DNA of 64,000 nucleotides, taken from the NCBI GenBank assembly GCA_031552995.1, contig JAVBMB010000080.1, forward strand, positions 1 through 64,000, given 5' to 3'. The notes beneath the pieces were generated by a model, which saw only the letters and a program-made list of their open reading frames with translations, was not told where the DNA came from and ran no database searches. The stretch comes from JAVBMB01 sp031552995 (GTDB lineage: Bacteria; Bacillota; Clostridia; Oscillospirales; Butyricicoccaceae). Positions 35,354 to 43,664 of the stretch are shown here, in pieces. Positions within the stretch are counted from its first letter, which is position 1, and each line of letters opens with the position of its first letter. The position numbers and the translations under genes were made by a program.

Positions 35354-36076
35354 ATGCAAATATCCTACGACCTGCATATACACTCCTGCCTGTCTCTGTG
35401 CGCCGAGGATGACTGCACGCCGGCGTCCATCGCCGGGATGGCGGCGCTTGCCGGGCTGGACGCCTTTGGCCTGTCCGACCATCAAAGCGCGCGCAACTGC
35501 CCTGCGGCCGAGCGCGCGGCGCTGGAATACGGGCTGATTTTTGTGCCCGGAATCGAGCTTGAGACCTCAGAGGAGGTGCATGTGCTTTGCCTCTTCCGCG
35601 AGACAGCCATGGCTCTGGCATTTTCGGAATATATCGGGCAACGGCTGCTCATCACGCCGCCGGCGCACAAGATGACATGGCGGCAGTCTGTAACAGATGA
35701 GCTGGATAATGTTGTCGCGCAGGAGACGCGCTGGCTCGGCTCTCCGTCCGACATAGGCATATATCAAGCCGCAAAGCTTGTTGGCAGCTTTGGCGGGCTG
35801 GCAATTCCCGCGCATATCGACAGGCCGTCGCACTCGCTTCTGTCAAACCTGGGGCTTTATGACCCCGACATGGGGTTTTTAGTGTGCGAGGTCAGCAACG
35901 ACTGCGATTTGCCGCAACTGCTCGAACGCAACCCACAGCTAAAAGGTATGCGCTTCATCCGCAACTCCGACTCTCACGAGCTGGCGTCAATACCTGACGC
36001 GCAGAACTATCTTGATGTGGACGAACGTAGTGCCGCCGGAATAATAGACGCGCTTTCGCTCCGCCACAGATTATAG
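35354..36076 (+). CDS. PHP-domain phosphoesterase-like protein
   Basis: A 240-residue PHP protein with HIHSCLS near the start (His8, His10), the Asp/His pair in GLSDHQS, a Glu in GIELETSEEVH, AIPAHIDRPS and SDSH (about 211-214). These are the metal ligands of the PHP family (histidinol-phosphatase and polymerase phosphoesterase-like). In this cluster it is the last gene; it could act on a phosphorylated signal or nucleotide. ATG after AAAGGAGGCGCT. A strong terminator follows. Confidence 0.85.
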   Translation: MQISYDLHIHSCLSLCAEDDCTPASIAGMAALAGLDAFGLSDHQSARNCPAAERAALEYGLIFVPGIELETSEEVHVLCLFRETAMALAFSEYIGQRLLITPPAHKMTWRQSVTDELDNVVAQETRWLGSPSDIGIYQAAKLVGSFGGLAIPAHIDRPSHSLLSNLGLYDPDMGFLVCEVSNDCDLPQLLERNPQLKGMRFIRNSDSHELASIPDAQNYLDVDERSAAGIIDALSLRHRL

Positions 36077-36087
36077 ACTTAACAGCG

Positions 36088-36119
36088 CCGGCCCAAGCTC
36101 GGGCCGGATTTTCTTTTTA
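36088..36119 (+). terminator. Terminator of the sensory hydrogenase cluster
   Basis: Perfect 7-bp GC stem (36088-36094 with 36101-36107, 6-base loop) followed by ATTTTCTTTTT, 12 bases after the PHP stop. Confidence 0.85.
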
Positions 36120-36226
36120 CAATTTGTTCTTTATTTTTGCGTTTTTTCTTCATATTTATATCGCAGAATAAGGATAGTTAACCGAATACAATTATTTGAG
36201 CTTATATTGGGAGGCGTACACAGGAA

Positions 36227-37639
36227 ATGGATGAGAACAACAAAAATGTATTCGACTTTGAAAATGCAACCAATATCGACAATCAGGGTTACTCGGCATC
36301 CGGCAGCCGCCCGGATTTTGGCAATATGAATTATAACGGCAACCAGAATTACCAATATGGGCAGAGCCAGCCGAGCGAGCCAGCCTACAAAAGCGCCCCG
36401 GGCGCGTTTGACGAGCCGCCGTTCATCTCTCCAAAAAAAAGCGGCGGGGCGGCTAAAAAGATTGGAAAGGCGTTCCTCTCTCTTATGCTTGTCGCGGCGA
36501 TTTCCGTCGGCTCCATCAGCGGCTATGTATGGTATCAAGGCAGGATAAATCCTCCGTTTCAGCCCGCGGCATCGACAGGCACAACCAACGCCACAAACCC
36601 CGCGGCCAAGACAAATTACACGCTGGGAACCAGTGAAACGGCGCTGACCTCTCAGGAAATATTCGTAAAGGCTGTGCCGTGGGTCGTTTCGATAGCGACA
36701 GAGGTTGAAGTATCCGGCGGCGGGGGCTACGGCTTCCCGGGGTTCGGCGGCACGGCGCAGGCCAGCGGTACAGGCGTTGTGATGACAGCCGACGGGTACA
36801 TTATCACGAACCATCACGTAGTCGAGGATGCCACAAGCATCAGAGTCACCGTCTATGGCGGGCAGGAGTATGAAGCCACTGTCACCGGCATGGATGAAAA
36901 GACCGATATCGCTGTGATTAAGATCAACGCGACCGGCCTTGCGCCAGCAGAGTTCGGCGACAGCACAGAGCTTGTCGTCGGCGAGCCGGCCATAGTCATC
37001 GGCAACCCTCTTGGCATAGAATATGCCGACACCATGACACAGGGCATCATCTCGTCGACCGAGCGCACCGTTCCGTTTACCGACAGCAGCGGCTCGCAGT
37101 TTTACATGACACTTATCCAGACAGACGCGGCCGTCAGCCCGGGTAACTCCGGCGGGCCGATGATAAACTGCCGCGGGCAGGTCGTAGGGATAATCAACAG
37201 CAAGATTGCCGCCGAAAATGTTGAGGGCATCGCGTTTGCCGTGCCGACCGATATTGCGCTTGACATTGCGAACGACCTCGTAGTAAACGGCACCGTCACG
37301 ACCCGCCCGATGCTGGGCATCACGGTACTGCATCTTACCGAACAGAGCGCGCAGCAGTACAACGCGCTGCATGAGGCGGAAATTAAAGACGGCACGCTTA
37401 AAGCGCGCACAGCCGGCCTGTTTATCGAAAGCATCAGCGAGGGCGGCACCGCGGCAAGTAGCGATTTGAAGGTCGGCGACCAGGTTACCGCCTTTAACGG
37501 AGTAAAAGTGTCGACCTATGCCGAGCTGAACTACGAAAAAGAGAAATGCCGCATCGGCGAGAGCGCCTCGGTAACCGTCATTCGTGACGGTCAGGAGCTT
37601 AATATAGATATCACATTTATGGGAGGCGATGCGACATAG
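36227..37639 (+). CDS. HtrA/DegP-like membrane-anchored serine protease
   Basis: A 470-residue S1C protease: an Asn/Gly-rich cytoplasmic N-terminus (1-75), one membrane helix (about 83-103), a trypsin-like domain with the triad His197 (TNHHVVE), Asp227 (TDIAV) and Ser308 (GNSGGP), and a C-terminal PDZ domain (about 370-465). It is anchored outside the cytoplasm and degrades or refolds misfolded surface proteins. In Bacilli an htrA paralogue belongs to the walRK cluster (yycK); here it lies about 22 kb away from it. The ATG is preceded by GGGAGGCG and CAGGAA. Confidence 0.92.
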   Translation: MDENNKNVFDFENATNIDNQGYSASGSRPDFGNMNYNGNQNYQYGQSQPSEPAYKSAPGAFDEPPFISPKKSGGAAKKIGKAFLSLMLVAAISVGSISGYVWYQGRINPPFQPAASTGTTNATNPAAKTNYTLGTSETALTSQEIFVKAVPWVVSIATEVEVSGGGGYGFPGFGGTAQASGTGVVMTADGYIITNHHVVEDATSIRVTVYGGQEYEATVTGMDEKTDIAVIKINATGLAPAEFGDSTELVVGEPAIVIGNPLGIEYADTMTQGIISSTERTVPFTDSSGSQFYMTLIQTDAAVSPGNSGGPMINCRGQVVGIINSKIAAENVEGIAFAVPTDIALDIANDLVVNGTVTTRPMLGITVLHLTEQSAQQYNALHEAEIKDGTLKARTAGLFIESISEGGTAASSDLKVGDQVTAFNGVKVSTYAELNYEKEKCRIGESASVTVIRDGQELNIDITFMGGDAT

Positions 37640-37824
37640 AAAACGAAAGTCTTATCCTGACGGCGGCCGCATGCCAAACGGGCACGGTCTATGCCGAGCG
37701 GGGCATCACCGCAAGCTGATATTCACTAATCAAAACCAGCCGATGCGCGCTTGCCGCGGCCTGCCGTCACACCATGAACCATAGTTATGTCCATTGTTTG
37801 ACTTCAAAAATTAAATTGACCGGC

Positions 37825-37860
37825 ATCGCCCCGCGCCTTTCGGCGCGGGGCGATATTTTA
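37825..37860 (+). terminator. Terminator after htrA
   Basis: A perfect 13-bp stem (37825-37837 with 37842-37854) closed by TTTC and followed by ATTTTA, about 190 bases after the htrA stop. Confidence 0.75.
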
Positions 37861-38027
37861 CGCCTTGGCACCGGCGGTGGCTATGTATATTTTACTGTGT
37901 AATACCGACAAAAAAGTGAAGATTATTTAAAAACCGTTTACATATTATCCACACATTACAGGCTTCTTAGTGATATATTAAAGATGCAGCATATACCTCT
38001 CTTTATTCCCCCAATCCCCTAACGAAG

Positions 38028-38059
38028 AAATCCCGCCTGTACCCCCAGGCGGGATTTTT
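38028..38059. terminator. Strong terminator, plus-oriented or bidirectional
   Basis: A perfect 12-bp stem (38028-38039 with 38046-38057, 6-base loop) followed on the plus strand by TTCCCGTTATTTTT. It may end an unannotated plus transcript or the minus GyrI-like gene about 90 bases away. Confidence 0.75.
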
Positions 38060-38150
38060 CCCGTTATTTTTCCGTATTGTCCGCCGCCGGTTCGCGATAA
38101 TGATGAAGCTCGGCAGTTCGCAGGTATTTGCGGCGCATCTCGCCGTATTG

Positions 38151-38663
38151 TCAGTCAAGCGGCACAATATAATCCATTATCTTCTCGCCGTTCCCGTCCG
38201 GCGTCGTAAAGCGCGGGCAGTTGTACAGCTCCATGCACCACCGCATACCGGACGCGCTGATATTGCGGCGCCGCAATTCGGAAACCAGCAGCCCGTGCGC
38301 CGCGCCAAATATATCGGCTTCGCTCGCGCCCTGTATCCACCCTGTGGCGATTTTTGCCGCGGGCGCGGTGCGCACGTCATACCCCGGCGGAACGGCGGCA
38401 TCCGGCTTCATCATCATGCCGACAATATAGCTGAATCTGCCGTCCTCGCGCCAGTCGCTCATGTATCCGACATATGACGGGTCGACGATGTGACGCTGCT
38501 GCGCCTCAAGCGGGGCGAACATATCCTGCATAAAGCACTCATCCCACAGCTTTGGCATCGGGTTATTGCCTTTCGTCATTTCTCCGCCGTCGCACTCTAT
38601 AGCGCAGCCGATTATCACCGCGCCGGGGAACTCGGATATTTCCAGCTTTACAAGCTTTGCCAT
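38151..38663 (-). CDS. GyrI-like effector-binding domain protein
   Basis: A 170-residue protein, MAKLVKLEISEFPGAVIIG onward, resembling stand-alone GyrI-like small-molecule-binding domains (AraC effector-binding type): a glutamate in CAIECDGGEM, VGMMMKPDAAVPPGYDV, and a C-terminal MRWCMELYNCPRF. No DNA-binding domain is attached. Such proteins bind or hydrolyse xenobiotics in some species; no function can be assigned here. The ATG follows AAAGGAGGATATCAC, 23 bases after the Rsm22-like gene. Confidence 0.75.
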   Translation of the reverse strand: MAKLVKLEISEFPGAVIIGCAIECDGGEMTKGNNPMPKLWDECFMQDMFAPLEAQQRHIVDPSYVGYMSDWREDGRFSYIVGMMMKPDAAVPPGYDVRTAPAAKIATGWIQGASEADIFGAAHGLLVSELRRRNISASGMRWCMELYNCPRFTTPDGNGEKIMDYIVPLD

Positions 38664-38685
38664 GTGATATCCTCCTTTGACGAGC

Positions 38686-39648
38686 CTACGGCGGAAGTAA
38701 ATCCCCTGCGCCGAGTTTGCGCGCCAACTTATATTTTTCTCCGTCTTTCTTCGACAGCGTAATATTGCGAATTCCCTCCCCGTCGCACGCCTCAATGCGT
38801 ATATGCCCCGGCGCGATAACGGGATGGCGGAGTATCCTCACGCCGTTTGAGGCGCTCTCGCGCCGCGTGAAAGCCATATAGCTGTATTTCTCGTCCTCAT
38901 ACGGCGCCTCGCCGCCTTTTATCGCCTTGTGCAGCCTGCCGCGCGGCATGCGGCAGGTAAAATGGCACCAGTCACCGTCACTCATTGGGCATTCACTTTC
39001 GGCCGGGCAGGGCGCCGCGACATACGCCCCCTCGGCGCGCATCTGACGCTTTGCATCGACGAGTGACGAAAACCCCTGCGGCGTGCCCGGCTCGATGACG
39101 AGCAGCAGCATACCGGCCGCCTGCCACATGCGGCGCAGCATACTCTCACGAAGCCGGGGCGGTGATTCTCCAAGCATGTACGACACAATGACGATGTCCG
39201 ACGGCGGCAGCGCCGCGTCCGACGCATCGGCAAGCTGCCACCGGGCCCTTTGAAGTGACTCCGGCCCGCCGCGCATAAGCGCGCAGCCGAGGTCGAGCAT
39301 AGCGCGCTCGCGCTCGACACACGTAACGCTTATGAGGTCAAGCATCTGCCCGGCCGCCCAGCACGCCGCTCCCGTTCCGGCGCCGACATCAAGCAGCGTG
39401 ACCGGCCGCGATATTCCGGCACCGGAAATTGCGTTTGAAAGCGCGGCAAACGCCGCGCCGTATGTCGCCGGCATACGCGCCACGGCGTACGCAAGCGCCT
39501 GAGACGGGGTTGTAACATGCCTCTTGCCTGTTCCCGCTCTTGTGCGGTACCCCTCGCTCAGCGCCGCGTACTCATCCGCCAGGCGCTGAGGCTGTTCGGC
39601 GGCGGCGCGGCTTTCCAGCGCCGCGCGCAGTATCTGCGGAAGTTCCAT
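38686..39648 (-). CDS. Rsm22-family methyltransferase-like protein with Cys cluster
   Basis: A 320-residue class I SAM-fold protein of the Rsm22/METTL17 type. It has YAVARMPATYGA (about 60-71), the SAM loop LLDVGAGTGAACWAA and IVIVSYMLGE. A cysteine set (C-x5-C-x6-C-x3-C in CPAESECPMSDGDWCHFTC) matches the region that binds a [4Fe-4S] cluster in mitochondrial METTL17. The family is linked to small-subunit ribosome assembly; bacterial members are little studied and catalysis is unproven. The ATG has GGAGAATACACT upstream. The next gene upstream is proS. Confidence 0.85.
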   Translation of the reverse strand: MELPQILRAALESRAAAEQPQRLADEYAALSEGYRTRAGTGKRHVTTPSQALAYAVARMPATYGAAFAALSNAISGAGISRPVTLLDVGAGTGAACWAAGQMLDLISVTCVERERAMLDLGCALMRGGPESLQRARWQLADASDAALPPSDIVIVSYMLGESPPRLRESMLRRMWQAAGMLLLVIEPGTPQGFSSLVDAKRQMRAEGAYVAAPCPAESECPMSDGDWCHFTCRMPRGRLHKAIKGGEAPYEDEKYSYMAFTRRESASNGVRILRHPVIAPGHIRIEACDGEGIRNITLSKKDGEKYKLARKLGAGDLLPP

Positions 39649-39744
39649 AGTGTATTCTCCGTATCGCCGCCTGTCTGCACGCCGACAAACCGGACCGCGG
39701 TAAATCACGCCCGGCGCTTGCCGCACCGGGCGTGTTGTGTTTTT

Positions 39745-40971
39745 TTAGTATGCTATTGCGTAAAGCACCATATGCTTTGCCGGTTTGCCGCACACGGGGC
39801 AGACATCGGATACATGCTCCTGCTCGAACGGTATACAGCGGGACGGCATACCGGTAAGCTCTTTAACAGCCTCCTCGCACGCCTCGTCGCCGCACCACAT
39901 CGCCTTGACAAAGCGCGGACGGTCGGCGATTTTCGCCTTCATCTCGTCTATAGTCGCAGCGGTAGTTGTGTTGGAATCGAGATTTCGCCGTGCCTTGGCG
40001 TAAAGCGCTGCGGCGTAGTCGCGCAGCATGGCGGCGACGGTCGCCTCGATGCCGTCTAGCGGCGCTTCGGTTTTTTCCATATTGTCGCGGCGCACAAGCA
40101 CGCACTTGCCGTTTTCGATGTCGCGCGGGCCGATTTCCAGCCTTACAGGCACGCCGCGCATCTCACAGTCGGCAAACTTCCATCCGGGCGAGTTGTCGCT
40201 GTCGTCTACCTTTGTGCGGATACCGGCCGCCTTCAGCCGCGCCGCTATTTGCGCCGCACACTCGCCGACACCTGGTTTGTGCTGCGCGACAGGTATAACC
40301 ATCACCTGAACCGGCGCGACGGCAGGCGGCAGCACAAGGCCGTTGTCGTCGCCGTGTGTCATTATGATGCCGCCGATAAGCCGTGTCGATATGCCCCACG
40401 ACGTCTGATGCGGGTTTTTAAGTGTGTTGTCCTTATCGGTGTATTCAATTTCGAACGCCTTGGCGAAGCCGTCTCCGAAATAGTGGCTTGTGCCGCACTG
40501 AAGCGCTTTCCCGTCATGCATCATGCCCTCGATGGCATATGTCTCTCTCGCGCCGGCAAACTTCTCTCTGTCGGTCTTGCGCCCCTTTATCACCGGGATG
40601 CACAGGCTCTCCTCGACGAGCTTTGCGTAGAAGTCAAGTATCATCAGCGTCTCGGCGCGGGCATCGTCCTCGTTTAGATGCAAGGTATGCCCTTCCTGCC
40701 ACAAAAACTCGCGTCCGCGCAGAAACGGGCGGGTTGTTTTCTCCCACCTGACAACGCTGCACCACTGGTTGTACAGCAGCGGCAGGTCGCGCCACGAGTG
40801 CAGTATATGCGAAAAATGCTCGCAAAACAGCGTCTCGGACGTCGGGCGGACGCACAGACGCTCCTCAAGGGGCTCGCTGCCGCCGTGGGTGACCCATGCA
40901 ACTTCTGGCGCAAAGCCCTCGACATGATCCTTTTCCTTCTGCAGCAGGCTCTCGGGGATGAACATCTGCAT
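39745..40971 (-). CDS. proS: Prolyl-tRNA synthetase, main body after an in-frame UGA
   Basis: A 408-codon frame covering most of an archaeal/eukaryotic-type ProRS: motif 2 (RPTSETLFCEHFS and WCSVVRWEKTTRPFLRGREF), LWQEGHTLH, motif 3 (GLVLPPAVAPVQV), the anticodon-binding domain and the Zn-like tail (CGDEACEE and CPVCGKPAK). Together with the 69-codon piece just upstream, in the same frame, it makes a normal-length enzyme (478 codons counting the UGA). The stop falls in GHQNV-UGA-MQMFIPESLL, where relatives usually have a Tyr. If translated alone, it would begin at the ATG right after the UGA and lack the first helices of the catalytic domain. Confidence 0.8.
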   Translation of the reverse strand: MQMFIPESLLQKEKDHVEGFAPEVAWVTHGGSEPLEERLCVRPTSETLFCEHFSHILHSWRDLPLLYNQWCSVVRWEKTTRPFLRGREFLWQEGHTLHLNEDDARAETLMILDFYAKLVEESLCIPVIKGRKTDREKFAGARETYAIEGMMHDGKALQCGTSHYFGDGFAKAFEIEYTDKDNTLKNPHQTSWGISTRLIGGIIMTHGDDNGLVLPPAVAPVQVMVIPVAQHKPGVGECAAQIAARLKAAGIRTKVDDSDNSPGWKFADCEMRGVPVRLEIGPRDIENGKCVLVRRDNMEKTEAPLDGIEATVAAMLRDYAAALYAKARRNLDSNTTTAATIDEMKAKIADRPRFVKAMWCGDEACEEAVKELTGMPSRCIPFEQEHVSDVCPVCGKPAKHMVLYAIAY

Positions 40972-41181
40972 TCAGACGTTCTGATGGCCGGCATCCTTTA
41001 TCATTTTGTCAAATATGCTCTGGATATTCTCCCATATGGCGTAGGAATACGGTCGGTAAACTATGCAGCCGCGCACACTGGAATAGTCCACCATCTCCGC
41101 CTTCTTGACGATGTCAGTGTACCACTGTGCAAAATCCTCGTCCATCGACGTAATCGCACTGACTTTCTTTTCGTTAGCCAT
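40972..41181 (-). CDS. proS: Prolyl-tRNA synthetase, N-terminal piece ending at an in-frame UGA
   Basis: 69 residues ([20 protein letters not shown] to GHQNV) that match the start of type-3 ProRS, including motif 1 region [24 protein letters not shown]. The ATG has GGGGAGGAGTAAAT upstream. The frame ends at UGA (complement of 40972-40974), immediately followed by ATG in the same frame as the rest of proS. Whether this is a real mutation, readthrough, coupled re-initiation or a sequence error cannot be settled from the window. Confidence 0.8.
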   Translation of the reverse strand: MANEKKVSAITSMDEDFAQWYTDIVKKAEMVDYSSVRGCIVYRPYSYAIWENIQSIFDKMIKDAGHQNV

Positions 41182-41258
41182 ATTTACTCCTCCCCGCGGC
41201 GCTGCCGCGGTTTCCGCGTTGTTAAGCGCGCGGATCGCCGATTGACATGCGGTTATAA

Positions 41259-41286
41259 AAACTTAGGCCGTCCGTATGGACGGCCT
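41259..41286 (-). terminator. Terminator of secG
   Basis: Perfect 9-bp stem (41265-41273 with 41278-41286) and GTAT/ATAC loop, followed on the minus strand by AAGTTTTTATAACC, starting 18 bases after the secG stop. Confidence 0.85.
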
Positions 41287-41303
41287 GAAGCGCTATGCTT
41301 TTT

Positions 41304-41543
41304 TTAGAAAATCGACAGCACGAATGTGAGCGCGACAAATATGCCGGCGCTGATACCGGTCACCTTGGCAAGCTTGGTATCCAGCGAACGAGCTTTGTTT
41401 TTGCCGAAGAATGTTTCGGCAGTGCCGCTGATAGCGCTGGAAAGCCCCTCCGACTTGCTCGACTGGAACAGAATCGTCACAATGACAATTATGCAGTTGA
41501 GCGCGTGGATGATAGTGAGGATAAGACGCAGTGTTTCGTTCAT
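41304..41543 (-). CDS. secG: Preprotein translocase subunit SecG
   Basis: A 79-residue SecG with two membrane helices (about 3-23 and 58-78) separated by the conserved loop LFQSSKSEGLSSAISG. The ATG at 41543 follows GGAGGCTTATTCAG. A longer upstream frame has no site and starts before the predicted promoter-leader. SecG is the small accessory subunit of the SecYEG channel. It has its own promoter and terminator. proS lies downstream. Confidence 0.93.
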   Translation of the reverse strand: MNETLRLILTIIHALNCIIVIVTILFQSSKSEGLSSAISGTAETFFGKNKARSLDTKLAKVTGISAGIFVALTFVLSIF

Positions 41544-41614
41544 CTGAATAAGCCTCCAATATTCAAGCGGAGGGTAACCCGCCGCACATGTGCCGACAAA
41601 ATACAGCATTATGT

Positions 41615-41643
41615 ATTCTAACACATACGCATTTTAAATGCAA
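41615..41643 (-). promoter_or_regulatory. Sigma-A promoter for secG
   Basis: Minus-strand TTGCAT (41638-41643) and TAGAAT (41615-41620) with a 17-base spacer, about 70 bases before the secG ATG. Confidence 0.65.
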
Positions 41644-41715
41644 GCCCTTTTTATTTGATATCACAGAGCTTTTTCACGGCGATTTGCATCGAAAAATATC
41701 GCCGGCACGGGAATG

Positions 41716-42681
41716 TTATTTGCGCGAAATTGCCTTTCTCGCCGCCTGCTCAATCGCATCGGCCGTCAGGTTGAAGCGCTTGCGCAGGAAGTCCTCTGTT
41801 CCGACCTCGCCGAAGCTGTCGTATATGCCGACCATCTCGACGGGCGCAGGTGTGTTCTTGGCAAGGCTGGCGGCGACAGCGGCGCCGAGCCCGCCGATTG
41901 TGTTATGATTTTCCGCCGTGACGATGCAGCCGCATTTTTTGGCGTATGTCTCAAGCGTTGCGTCGTCCATCGGCTTCCACGTGAATGTATTGACGACGGC
42001 GGCCGAAATGCCTTGTCCGGAAAGTGCGTCGGCGGCTTTAAGCGCCTCGCCTACCATTATGCCCGACGCGACTATGCACACATCCGTGCCGTCACGCAGG
42101 ACCGGCGCCTTGCCTATCTCGAATGCCGAGCCAGGCTCGAACACGCCGACGGCAAGCTTGCGCAGCATACGGATGTAAAATACGCCGTATTCATTTTGAA
42201 GCTGACGAATCATCCAGTCTAGCTGCACCGAGTCCGTCGGCTCTAGCAGCGTTATCTTCGCATAGCCCATAAGCGTGGCCATATCTTCAAACGGCATGTG
42301 CGTGCCGCCGTTATATGCCGCGGTGACGCCGGGGTCGGTGCCGAGTATACGGACATTTTGCTTGCTGTACAGGCACGAGATAAATATCTGGTCGGCGACG
42401 CGCCTTGTGGCAAACGGGCCGAAGGAATGCGCGAACGGTATCATTCCCGCGGCTGAAAGACCGGCTGCGACGCCAATCATATTTGCCTCCTGAATGCCGC
42501 AGTCAATTGCACGTTCGGGAAACTCCTTAAAAAACGGCTTTGTGCCCGAGCTGCCGACGAGGTCGGCGTCGAGTACGCATATACGCTCATCGGTACGCGC
42601 AAGCTCCTGCAGCGTGGCGCAATAGACGGCGCGCATCTCGACAGTCTCTTTTTCGAATGTTGATTTTACTTTAAAGCTCAT
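41716..42681 (-). CDS. Transketolase, C-terminal subunit
   Basis: A 321-residue protein with the pyrimidine-binding domain of transketolase (AVYCATLQELAR, FPERAIDCGIQEANMIGVAAGL, with the TPP-activating Glu) and the C-terminal domain (CGCIVTAENHNTIGGLGAAVA). Split transketolases made of two adjacent proteins are common in clostridia and archaea. It follows the N-terminal subunit by 15 bases. It handles two-carbon transfers of the non-oxidative pentose phosphate pathway. Confidence 0.93.
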   Translation of the reverse strand: MSFKVKSTFEKETVEMRAVYCATLQELARTDERICVLDADLVGSSGTKPFFKEFPERAIDCGIQEANMIGVAAGLSAAGMIPFAHSFGPFATRRVADQIFISCLYSKQNVRILGTDPGVTAAYNGGTHMPFEDMATLMGYAKITLLEPTDSVQLDWMIRQLQNEYGVFYIRMLRKLAVGVFEPGSAFEIGKAPVLRDGTDVCIVASGIMVGEALKAADALSGQGISAAVVNTFTWKPMDDATLETYAKKCGCIVTAENHNTIGGLGAAVAASLAKNTPAPVEMVGIYDSFGEVGTEDFLRKRFNLTADAIEQAARKAISRK

Positions 42682-42696
42682 GATGTGCCTCCCCCT

Positions 42697-43557
42697 TTAC
42701 GCTTTTCTGGCCTGCGCCAGCGCTTGTTCGGCTTTTTCGATGCTCGGCGCAATCTGCTCGGGCTTAAACGCGATATGGTGGCACGGGAATGTCGCCTCGG
42801 CAAGCTCGCATCCGTTGCCCTTTATCGTGTCAAGTATGATGACCGACGGGCGGTCCTTCTGCGTCTTTGCCTCGGCAATTGCCTGCTTTATGTCGTCGAC
42901 ATTATGGCCGTCAATTTTCTGGGTGAACCAACCGAACGATTTCCATTTGTCGACCATATCGCCCATATACAGCACGTCGTCGCATCCGCCGTCAAGCTGC
43001 TGCTTGTTGAGGTCGACAAATGTGATAAGGTTGTTCAGACGGAAGTGCGAAGCGAACAGCGCGCCCTCCCACACCTGGCCTTCGTTGCACTCTCCGTCGC
43101 CGAGCACAAGGTATATATACTGATTGATACCTCTCATGCCGGCGCCCATCGCCATGCCGCTTGCAACAGATATGCCCTGCCCCAGGCTGCCTGTCGTCGC
43201 GTCGATACCGATTGTCTTAAGCCTGTCGCAGTGGCTGGGCAGACTTGTGCCGCCCTGGTTCAGCGTCAGAAGCGTCTCAAGCGGGAAATATCCCTTTAGC
43301 GCGAGCGCCGCATACACGGCCGGCCCGGCATGGCCTTTTGACATGACCAGCTTGTCACGCTCGTCCATTTGCGGGTTTTTGGGGTCAATATTCATCTCTT
43401 CGCCGTACAAAACGGCAAGCAGCTCGACGACACTCATCGACCCTCCGACGTGCCCAAAACCCAGATGCGCAAGCTCTTTAAGGGTCTCTACGCGGATCTC
43501 CTCGGCAAAGATCCGCAGGTCCTTGTTCTTTTCCATGCGTCCACACATCCCTTTCAT
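42697..43557 (-). CDS. Transketolase, N-terminal (TPP-binding) subunit
   Basis: Up to 286 residues, including the TPP pyrophosphate-binding motif LGDGECNEGQVWEGALFASHFRLNN (shown in part: GDGECNEG, then NN) and GHVGGSMSVVELLAVLYG near the N-terminus. Possible starts are an ATG at 43557 with AGGATG nine bases before, and at 43536 (MEKNKDLRIFAEEIR) with AAAGGGA twelve bases before; the latter matches relatives better. A perfect-looking promoter is about 80-100 bases upstream. Works with the C-terminal subunit as a heterotetramer. Confidence 0.92.
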   Translation of the reverse strand: MKGMCGRMEKNKDLRIFAEEIRVETLKELAHLGFGHVGGSMSVVELLAVLYGEEMNIDPKNPQMDERDKLVMSKGHAGPAVYAALALKGYFPLETLLTLNQGGTSLPSHCDRLKTIGIDATTGSLGQGISVASGMAMGAGMRGINQYIYLVLGDGECNEGQVWEGALFASHFRLNNLITFVDLNKQQLDGGCDDVLYMGDMVDKWKSFGWFTQKIDGHNVDDIKQAIAEAKTQKDRPSVIILDTIKGNGCELAEATFPCHHIAFKPEQIAPSIEKAEQALAQARKA

Positions 43558-43635
43558 GCCTAATCATCCTGCCGCGGCGCGGCATTACCCCCGGCCCTGT
43601 TGCAGCGTGCCGAGGGTATCCATTTCGTTAGTTCG

Positions 43636-43664
43636 ATTGTAGCATACGGTTACAGACAATTCAA
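43636..43664 (-). promoter_or_regulatory. Sigma-A promoter for the split transketolase
   Basis: Minus-strand TTGAAT (43659-43664) and TACAAT (43636-43641) with a 17-base spacer. It overlaps the end of the small Cys-rich gene by four bases. Confidence 0.65.

Larger units (their letters stand above)
37640..38150. other. Non-coding region with two terminators and a DnaA box
   Basis: No gene was recognised in 511 bases between htrA and the GyrI-like gene. It contains two strong hairpin terminators (listed separately) and, between them, a perfect DnaA-box match TTATCCACA at 37945-37953 and the AT-rich TGATATATTAA near 37971. A short orphan transcript between the two terminators is possible. Confidence 0.5.

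Noticed and set aside
37945..37953. Replication origin
   Set aside because: A single perfect DnaA box without a cluster of boxes, dnaA, dnaN or an AT-rich unwinding element is not enough.
40935..40974. Selenocysteine insertion at the proS UGA
   Set aside because: The bases after the UGA form only a weak TGCAG/CTGCA pairing with a loop of about 20 bases, unlike a bacterial SECIS, and no selenoprotein form of ProRS is known to me. Kept only as one check in the proS finding.
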